Shown here: piece after piece, positions 1-6,523 of the stretch
Numbering within the stretch: position 1 is the first letter of the stretch
Layout: each line of letters starts with the position of its first letter
Program-made: the position numbers and the translations under genes
Notes under the pieces: generated by a model
What the model was told of the DNA's origin: nothing
Databases searched by the model: none
The model's input: the letters and a program-made list of their open reading frames with translations, nothing else
Assembly (NCBI GenBank): GCA_012964665.1
Contig: DTTO01000015.1
Location: 8,687-43,389 of the forward strand
Length of the DNA: 34,703 bases
Direction: 5' to 3'
Source: Fidelibacterota bacterium
GTDB lineage: Bacteria > Fidelibacterota > Marinisomatia > Marinisomatales > TCS55

Positions 1-768
1 CCCGCCATATTTCTCATCGCCAAATATCGGATGGTTCATACTGGCGGAATGTACACGGATTTGATGAGTTCGTCCAGTTTTAGGATAAAAAGCAACCTCA
101 CTTAAAATTTTACCCTGATTGATGACTTTATAGTCAGTAATGGCCTGCTTTCCAACTTTATTGATTACATACGATGTGTGGTCAGTACGCATGCGCCTAA
201 TGGCAGCATCAATCTGCCCTTCTGTTTCTTTCCAGTTATTCCAGGTAACAGCCAAATATTCTTTTTGAATTGTACGATTTTCAAACTGAGCGGCCAGGTT
301 TGAATGGGATTGATTGTTCTTGGCAACCAGAATCACACCGGAAGTATATTCATCCAATCGATGGACGATCCCAGGGCGAAGTACTCCATTGAAGTCAGAC
401 AGGGTTTCAAAATGGAAGGCCAATCCATTCACCAAAGTATGATTTCTTTTTCCAACACCTGGATGCACAACTATTCCAGCGGACTTATTAACAGCAATAA
501 TATCTTCATCCTCATGGAGAATATTCAACGGTATATCTTCTGGTGTAATCCGGTTTAATTCCGGAGTACGATTAGGAAAAGAATATTGAATAGTTTCATT
601 TCCATCCAGCTTGAACCCCGTTTTGGATTCTTTGCCATTTACCAATACGAGACCGTCTCGGATCATTTTTTGAATCTGAGACCGACTCAGATCGGTCAGT
701 TGGTCAGAAATAAATATATCCAGTCGAATATTTTTACCCCCTGCGGCTAAAAGTATTTTATTCCTCAA
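1..768 (-). CDS. rluD: RluA/RluD-family rRNA pseudouridine synthase, 3' end cut by the window edge
   Basis: Family role: converts specific uridines in 23S rRNA (helix 69 for RluD) to pseudouridine. About 256 residues are visible. An S4-like RNA-binding region lies at about residues 10-60, and the catalytic motif HRLDEYTSG is at about 136-144 with the catalytic Asp at about 139. The family's conserved GRTHQIRVH stretch is near the left edge, so only the last 60 or so residues are missing. The start is unusual: the frame opens at a stop near 790 and has no ATG before the S4 region. The best candidate is TTG at 768, which overlaps the end of lspA by 11 nt. It closes an ileS-traR-lspA-rluD run; lspA next to rluD is a common bacterial pairing. 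Family certain; the exact paralogue (RluD rather than RluC) rests on context. Confidence 0.9.
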   Translation of the reverse strand, partial: MRNKILLAAGGKNIRLDIFISDQLTDLSRSQIQKMIRDGLVLVNGKESKTGFKLDGNETIQYSFPNRTPELNRITPEDIPLNILHEDEDIIAVNKSAGIVVHPGVGKRNHTLVNGLAFHFETLSDFNGVLRPGIVHRLDEYTSGVILVAKNNQSHSNLAAQFENRTIQKEYLAVTWNNWKETEGQIDAAIRRMRTDHTSYVINKVGKQAITDYKVINQGKILSEVAFYPKTGRTHQIRVHSASMNHPIFGDEKYGG

Positions 769-1231
769 TTTGAGAAGCTTTTTTTCGATTTAAAATCAGT
801 GAATCATACAGCACAAACCCCAGACCTACCGTTACGCAGGAATCGGCCAAATTGAAAACATACCAATGAAAATCGCCGATCATAAAATCAAGAAAATCGA
901 CCACTTCTCCTAACAAAATACGATCGATCAAATTACCTATGGCACCGGCCAGTATCAAGGCAACACCAGTACGAATCAAAATCTCATCGTCTTTGATAGA
1001 CCATAGATACCAGAATAGAAATCCTGTAAAAAGAATGGATATTGCAGAAAAGACATAGATGCCAAGTGGAAAATTGATGCCAAATGCCATTCCGTCATTG
1101 GACACATAGGTCAAATGAAAAAATTCCGGAATAACTGGAATTGATTCGTATAAAGACATTGTATTTCTTACAACTGTCTTTGAAATTTGGTCTGCAAATA
1201 CCATGATGGCACTCACAAACAATATTTTCAT
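758..1231 (-). CDS. lspA: Lipoprotein signal peptidase (signal peptidase II)
   Basis: Inner-membrane aspartyl protease that removes signal peptides from diacylglyceryl-modified prolipoproteins. The 157 residues are typical of the family. Four hydrophobic segments are visible, at about 3-21, 55-78, 86-104 and 124-146. Both catalytic aspartates sit in their conserved contexts: D103 in GNLIDR and D130 in FNLAD, with the family stretch GEVVDFLDF between them. The N-terminal Asp-Gln pair (D14, Q15) and the YVSNDGMAFG stretch also fit. The ATG overlaps the upstream TraR/DksA stop codon as ATGA, so the two are probably translationally coupled. Its substrates include lipoproteins encoded in this same window: the cyclophilin at 12973-13602 and the TlpA-like protein at 9552-10145. 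Confidence 0.97.
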   Translation of the reverse strand: MKILFVSAIMVFADQISKTVVRNTMSLYESIPVIPEFFHLTYVSNDGMAFGINFPLGIYVFSAISILFTGFLFWYLWSIKDDEILIRTGVALILAGAIGNLIDRILLGEVVDFLDFMIGDFHWYVFNLADSCVTVGLGFVLYDSLILNRKKASQIEE

Positions 1232-1638
1232 GCTAACCCAAGCTTTTCTTTTTCTTTACAATCCACGCATTTTGTAGCACTGGGGACTGCCATCATCCTT
1301 TCTTCCGGAATCAGATCTAAACATATTTTGCAAATACCAAAACTACCTTCCCTGATACGTTCAAGGGCAATTTCCAGGCTCTTGAAGTAATCACTGCCGC
1401 GATTCATGAGCATAAAGTTTTTTTCCTGCTCATGGGAATCTGTACCCGCATCCGCCATATGAAGGCTATAAATGGCATCCGGCGTAACACCGCCTTGTTT
1501 ATTTGTTGCGGATCCAATTCCTTCTCGCAATGTATCTACTTCCTCAGAAACTGAGCCCATTTTTTCTACAATTTGCTTTTGAAACTTTTTCAGTTTTGAT
1601 TTTGTATATTTTTTTCCCAATGTTCTCATCCCTTTCAA
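1228..1638 (-). CDS. TraR/DksA-family zinc-finger protein
   Basis: Probable RNA polymerase secondary-channel regulator of the DksA/TraR superfamily. A charged, probably coiled-coil N-terminal half (about 10-95) precedes a four-cysteine zinc finger C103-x2-C106-x17-C124-x2-C127, the spacing of the DksA C4 finger. An acidic stretch, MADAGTDSHEQE at about 61-72, lies where DksA-like proteins carry their tip or near-tip acidic residues. I cannot tell whether it binds ppGpp as true DksA does. The start is uncertain: TTG at 1638 overlaps the ileS stop, while ATG at 1629 shortens the protein by three residues; neither has a well-spaced Shine-Dalgarno. It sits between ileS and lspA, with stop and start codons overlapping on both sides. 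Confidence 0.88.
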   Translation of the reverse strand: MKGMRTLGKKYTKSKLKKFQKQIVEKMGSVSEEVDTLREGIGSATNKQGGVTPDAIYSLHMADAGTDSHEQEKNFMLMNRGSDYFKSLEIALERIREGSFGICKICLDLIPEERMMAVPSATKCVDCKEKEKLGLA

Positions 1639-4600
1639 ATATTTACACGTTTGAGGCCAAATTGAACCTGCTGGTTCCCAATCTGAAACTGATCAGAGAA
1701 CTCACCGGTTTTATCTTCATTAACAAGTTCAACAGCCAACACTTCATTTTTAAAAAAGTCTTCGAAAGTCCGAATTGCTTCACCGACTTCACCATCGAGG
1801 ATTCCATAAATTTTGATACGATCTTCGACGGCGAAATTAGCATTTTTCCGCATCGTTTGCACCTGTCTAATTACGTCCCTTACTATACCTTCCTGAATCA
1901 GTTTTTTCGTTAATTTTGTCGTCAATCCCACCGTTACATGGTCATCGCCAGAAGCAGTAAATCCATCCACAGATTCGGCATTAAATAAAAGGTCATCCCT
2001 GCCAATGCTGACACTTTTGCCATTTAGATCAAATTCATAACTCTTTTTTGATCGAATTTCCTCTAAAATTTTATTGCCGTCGCTTTCAGCTAAAAAACTT
2101 TGGATGGCTGGGAGCTCCTTACCAAACTTCTGCCCAAGAACCTGCAAATTTGGTTTAATATCATATCGCAGCAGATCGAGTTCAGATGGGACACGGTTGA
2201 TTGATTTTACATTGAGTTCATCCAATATAATATTTTGCTGGTCCATAATAAAATCAGCAATATCATCATCACTCACACTAAAAGAAAGTTTAGTCAACGG
2301 TTGACGGATTTTCAGATTAGCTTTATTTCGTGCAGATCGTCCAAATTCAACCACACGGCGAAGCGCATCAACCTTATCCATTAAGATTGTATCAACCTTG
2401 TTTTCATTTGCAATGGGATAATCGCATAAGTGGATACTTTCTGGTGCAGTTTCATCCAAATTCCGTACAAGATTTTGATATATTTCTTCTGTAATTAAAG
2501 GCAGGACGGGGGCCAAAACTTTAATCACATTGTTCAAAACTTCATAAAGTACTATATAGGCCGCCTGTTTGTCACTGTCATCCTCACTTTTCCAGAAACG
2601 GCGGCGGCTACGGCGAATGTACCAGTTGGATAATTCTTCCAAAAAAAGTTCAAATTTATTCATCAATTGATCAGAACGAAACTGATCCAAAGCTAGCCGA
2701 GCATCTCGAATAAATGCATGCAGTTTAGATAATACCCAGCGATCCATAATATTCAGATCAGAATCAGCGACATTTACTTTTTTTGGATCGAACTCATCCA
2801 CAGCGGCATATGTAGCAAAGAAAGAATAGGAATTCCAAAGCTGGATTAGTTTTTTGCGGACTTCACTACCGTGGCCATAACCAAACAGTAAATTGTGTTC
2901 CGGATTCTGCGCAGCATACATCCACCGCATCACATCCACACCCATTTTTTCTGCTGCATCATCAAACCAGATTGTATTCCCCCAGGATTTATGCATATCC
3001 CGACCAGTCTCATCCTTCACTAGCGCATGCCCAAGTAATGTTTTAAATGGTGCTTTTCCCTCCAGCAAAGCGGACATTGCCAACAATGAATAAAACCAGT
3101 TTCTGAATTGTCCTGGGAAAGATTCAGTTACAAAATCACCAGGGAACCATTCTTTCCAATAATCTTTATCGGTATGGTAGCCAAGTGTGGAAAATGGCAC
3201 AATGCCCGCATCCAGCCAAGGATTGCCTACATCTTCGATCCGTGAACCGATCAAGCCCGAATCCGGATGTTTAATCTTTACTTTATCAATCCATGGCCTA
3301 TGAGGGCTATGCCCTTCGAATTCATCCCAGCCTTCCACAGCCAATGATTTCAGTTCTTCTTTCGAACCAACCACATAATAGGTATCATCATCAAAAGTCC
3401 ATATGGGCAACGCCAATCCCCAAAACCGTTTTTTAGAGATCATCCAATCACCCATATTATCTAGCCATTCATGCTCTCGTTCTCGACCCCACTCCGGGAT
3501 CCAATTAATTTCGTCCACAATTTTTTTAATTTCATCCCGCCAATCCATATTGATGTACCATTCATCAACTAGGCGAAAAACCAATTCTTCTCCGGAGCGC
3601 CAGCAATGTGGATAAACATGGGGATAGTCCTCCACATAAACCAATAGGTCCCTTTCTTTAAGGTCATCGATAATTGCCTGGACAGTTTTTTCATCAGTAG
3701 CACTTTTGCCAGACAACCAACCAAAATTACCCGTGAATTTTGACTCTTCATCGAGCGGGGCGATACTGACCATACCCAATTTTTGACCAATTTTATTATC
3801 AATATCACCGCAACCAGGAGCCATGTGAACGATACCCGTCCCTTCACCACCCACAACAATATCATTTCCCATGCCGTCTTTGCCAGGATCAATCACCTGA
3901 TGTTGAGATTTTCCGCACGAACCCTCTACTTTTAATTTTTCATCCACTATCGGAAAACCACCCAGCTCTGATTGAGCATCAAAATGATCGTAAGGACCAT
4001 CATAGGCCCAGCCTACCATGTCTGATCCCTTGATTGTTCCCAAGACTTTATAGCCACCACGTTCTTTAAATATTTGTTCTATCGTTTTGAGTTTGGGGAC
4101 ACCTTCAATCCATTGTTTCTTTTCTTTGAATTGTTTATCTAGGCGTTGGAACTCGAGATTTTCTTGAGCAAAATAATAAATAGACCCATCAACGGCCTGT
4201 AATTTTATATAATCCAAGTTCCCGTTGACCCCAGCGATTACGTTGGACGTCAATGTCCATGGTGTGGTGGTCCAGATTAATAAATATTCATTTTCCCTGT
4301 CTCGAAGCGCAAAACGAACAAACACAGCTTTATGAGATACGAGCTTTCTGCCCTCGATAATTTCCATTTGCGAATAGGAGGTGCCTGACCTTCCGGACCA
4401 TGGTACGACATCAGAACCGCGATAGATTTTACCTTTTTCATGTAATTTTTTAAGAAAACCCCAAATCGTATAATTATTCTCATCGGACATGGTAAAATAA
4501 GAATTATCCCAATCCATCCAGTAAGCGAGGCGCTTGGATTGTTCGGTCTGAACACCGGAAAATTTATCAACGCGCTCCTTGCACATATTCACAAATTTCT

Positions 4601-4940
4601 CAATACCAAATTCTTCCACTTCCCGCTTGGATTTAAATCCCAGTTCTTTTTCAACTTCCACTTCAACCCATAATCCTTGACAATCGAATCCCTGTTGGTA
4701 GCGGAGTTCATGGCCGTCCATTGCCTTATACCGGTTATACAGGTCTTTTAAGGTGCGGCCCCAGGCGTGGTGAACACCCATTGGATTGTTGGCGGTGATA
4801 GGACCATCGATAAAAGACCATTTGGGTTGGCCTGTATTGGCTTTCCGCCTTTTATGGAAAATATTATTTTTTTCCCAGAAATCGAGAATTTTATGCTCAA
4901 TAGCAATAAAATCTGCTTCTGGATTGATACGCTGGATCAT
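1635..4940 (-). CDS. ileS: Isoleucyl-tRNA synthetase with altered HIGH and KMSKS motifs
   Basis: Class I synthetase that charges tRNA-Ile. At 1101 residues it is longer than typical IleRS1 (about 940) and matches the IleRS2 length class. Visible in order: catalytic N-terminus; CP1 editing domain with a GTGIVHMAPG-type stretch (encoded near 3830-3860); second half of the Rossmann fold; anticodon-binding helical domain; and a long C-terminal extension. No cysteine zinc cluster is seen at the C-terminus. The class I HIGH motif, expected at residues 55-58, reads GVHH rather than HxGH. The KMSKS loop reads DMHKS (648-652) followed by WGN. The gene starts at ATG 4940 with no clear Shine-Dalgarno and leads a run with traR/dksA, lspA and rluD. 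Identity is secure from overall architecture; the motif changes are discussed as findings. Confidence 0.96.
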   Translation of the reverse strand: MIQRINPEADFIAIEHKILDFWEKNNIFHKRRKANTGQPKWSFIDGPITANNPMGVHHAWGRTLKDLYNRYKAMDGHELRYQQGFDCQGLWVEVEVEKELGFKSKREVEEFGIEKFVNMCKERVDKFSGVQTEQSKRLAYWMDWDNSYFTMSDENNYTIWGFLKKLHEKGKIYRGSDVVPWSGRSGTSYSQMEIIEGRKLVSHKAVFVRFALRDRENEYLLIWTTTPWTLTSNVIAGVNGNLDYIKLQAVDGSIYYFAQENLEFQRLDKQFKEKKQWIEGVPKLKTIEQIFKERGGYKVLGTIKGSDMVGWAYDGPYDHFDAQSELGGFPIVDEKLKVEGSCGKSQHQVIDPGKDGMGNDIVVGGEGTGIVHMAPGCGDIDNKIGQKLGMVSIAPLDEESKFTGNFGWLSGKSATDEKTVQAIIDDLKERDLLVYVEDYPHVYPHCWRSGEELVFRLVDEWYINMDWRDEIKKIVDEINWIPEWGREREHEWLDNMGDWMISKKRFWGLALPIWTFDDDTYYVVGSKEELKSLAVEGWDEFEGHSPHRPWIDKVKIKHPDSGLIGSRIEDVGNPWLDAGIVPFSTLGYHTDKDYWKEWFPGDFVTESFPGQFRNWFYSLLAMSALLEGKAPFKTLLGHALVKDETGRDMHKSWGNTIWFDDAAEKMGVDVMRWMYAAQNPEHNLLFGYGHGSEVRKKLIQLWNSYSFFATYAAVDEFDPKKVNVADSDLNIMDRWVLSKLHAFIRDARLALDQFRSDQLMNKFELFLEELSNWYIRRSRRRFWKSEDDSDKQAAYIVLYEVLNNVIKVLAPVLPLITEEIYQNLVRNLDETAPESIHLCDYPIANENKVDTILMDKVDALRRVVEFGRSARNKANLKIRQPLTKLSFSVSDDDIADFIMDQQNIILDELNVKSINRVPSELDLLRYDIKPNLQVLGQKFGKELPAIQSFLAESDGNKILEEIRSKKSYEFDLNGKSVSIGRDDLLFNAESVDGFTASGDDHVTVGLTTKLTKKLIQEGIVRDVIRQVQTMRKNANFAVEDRIKIYGILDGEVGEAIRTFEDFFKNEVLAVELVNEDKTGEFSDQFQIGNQQVQFGLKRVNI

Positions 4941-5017
4941 GATTCTGTTTTACGGCCCGTTTTGGGGGTGCAAAAATTAGTCTTTACCTCTTCCACAAAC
5001 AAAGCAGAAACCATAAT

Positions 5018-5047
5018 AAAAAAAGGCGATGTCACCATCGCCTTTTT
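5018..5047 (-). terminator. Rho-independent terminator after htrA
   Basis: A 7-bp stem GGCGATG (5025-5031) / CATCGCC (5036-5042) with a 4-nt loop is flanked by an A-run (5018-5024) and a T-run (5043-5047). Read on the minus strand it lies just past the htrA stop codon and ends in a run of T, so it separates htrA from ileS. The flanking A/T runs pair with each other, so it could work in both directions. The ileS promoter should therefore lie within the 77 nt between it and the ileS ATG. Confidence 0.88.
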
Positions 5048-5069
5048 CAAAATTAAATTTAATGAATAA

Positions 5070-6467
5070 TCAATCTTCCAGTTCAAGGGTCATATAGCGT
5101 GCAACTCCCTCCCTTTTCAAATGGAGCATGACCATATCCCGCTTTCGCGTTTCTTTAATTAGGGATGTAAATTCTTTGGGTGAATTACACTTTTTAGTCC
5201 CCACTCTTGTAATGAGATCCCCAACTCGAATTCCTGCTTCATCAGCAATACTACCTTCAGCAACCGCCGTCACAATGACCCCTTCCTCACGGCTGTTAAT
5301 ATCATATTCTCTCATTAGTCGCCTTGTAAGCGCTGAAACCTCCAGCCCCAATTCATTTGTTTGGGTTGGTCTGCTGGATGCATAAAGCACATCATCTTCA
5401 GGCATTTCTTCCAGCCGTACTTTCAACGTTTTCTTGCGGCCATCACGGATAATCACGAGCTCATAGTTCTGATTTGGCTTTGATGCAGAGACGGTATTGC
5501 GGAGATGATCAACATTATTCACCTTTACATCTTCAAATTGAACAATAACATCGCCTGTTTCAACGCCTGCTTTTTTCGCGGGGCCATCAACGACCACATC
5601 TGCTACCAACGCGCCGCTTCTGGTTTTCAGACCCAATGCCCTGGCGGAGGTTTCATCAATGGGTTGAATGGAAACACCAATCCACGAACGAAGCACTTTA
5701 CCATGGTCGAGCAAATCAGACATAACCCTTTTCACCATATTAGCAGGTATAGCAAAACCAACCCCCTTATTGCTTCGATCAAAACTGTTCGTATAAATGG
5801 CTGTATTAATTCCAACTAGATCGCCAGCGGTATTTAATAATGCGCCACCACTGTTGCCAGGGTTAATGGCCGCGTCGGTTTGAATAAAATCTTCGTATAT
5901 ATCACCCTGAATGATATTCCCCCGGCCCTTGGCAGAAACGATTCCAGCTGTTACGGTATGGCTTAAATTGGCAGAGAAGGGACTCCCTACAGCAATCACC
6001 CATTCACCGACTCTTAATGCATCTGAATCACCAAATTCGAGATCAGTGAGGCCACGAGCATCAATTTGCAGCACAGCCAGATCAGATTTGGGATCCCGAC
6101 CAATAATCGATGCATCATACTCCATTTTATCCAATAGTCGCACTGTAATCTCATCCATGTCTTCCACCACATGGTTATTCGTAATGATATACCCTTTCCT
6201 AGCGTCTACAATCACACCGGAACCAAGGGCAGTAGATTTGAATTCACGCTGCGGTTGTTGGAAGAAAAACCGGAATAAATCATTATCCTGGGGTGAATTC
6301 CGGTGATATTGACTTAAGTCAATATTCTTTTCCGTAAAAATCGTGACAACGGCCGGATTAGCCTTTTCGGCAATATCGGCAAATTGATCGCTAAATTGTT
6401 TTAAAAGGGTATTCTGGGCAAAAACATTGCCTACCATAATGACTATTAATAATAATTTTCTCATCAT
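5070..6467 (-). CDS. Periplasmic HtrA/DegP-family serine protease with two PDZ domains
   Basis: ATP-independent envelope protease/chaperone for misfolded proteins. A signal peptide covers residues 1-18, ending VFAQ. The trypsin-like domain has the full triad: H99 in TNNHV, D129 in KSDL and S206 in GNSGG. Two PDZ domains follow, at about 265-350 and 370-460. The length of 465 is standard for DegP/DegQ types. Two consecutive ATG codons open the gene; an AAGGA sequence lies better spaced for the second (6464), so the protein may begin one residue later. A terminator follows. The upstream neighbour on the same strand is a secreted M1 peptidase, so both encode envelope proteolysis. I do not assign DegP, DegQ or DegS from sequence alone; two PDZ domains argue against DegS. 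Confidence 0.96.
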   Translation of the reverse strand: MMRKLLLIVIMVGNVFAQNTLLKQFSDQFADIAEKANPAVVTIFTEKNIDLSQYHRNSPQDNDLFRFFFQQPQREFKSTALGSGVIVDARKGYIITNNHVVEDMDEITVRLLDKMEYDASIIGRDPKSDLAVLQIDARGLTDLEFGDSDALRVGEWVIAVGSPFSANLSHTVTAGIVSAKGRGNIIQGDIYEDFIQTDAAINPGNSGGALLNTAGDLVGINTAIYTNSFDRSNKGVGFAIPANMVKRVMSDLLDHGKVLRSWIGVSIQPIDETSARALGLKTRSGALVADVVVDGPAKKAGVETGDVIVQFEDVKVNNVDHLRNTVSASKPNQNYELVIIRDGRKKTLKVRLEEMPEDDVLYASSRPTQTNELGLEVSALTRRLMREYDINSREEGVIVTAVAEGSIADEAGIRVGDLITRVGTKKCNSPKEFTSLIKETRKRDMVMLHLKREGVARYMTLELED

Positions 6468-6523
6468 TTCCTTCTATCTTATGATGTTCAATTTAATGCA
6501 CTTCAATAACCAATGTTCCATAA

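Noticed and set aside
1503-1913. 136-aa plus-strand open frame across the ileS/traR junction, and similar antisense frames elsewhere (for example 31082-31540, 5911-6306)
   Set aside because: They are antisense to genes with intact family motifs and have shadow-like composition without recognisable domains or plausible start signals.
4966-5005. Bacteroidetes-type promoter (TTTG ... TAnnTTTG) upstream of ileS
   Set aside because: A TTTG and a TAATTTTTG are present at about the right distance, but the second box has one base too many, and the lineage's promoter type is unknown.
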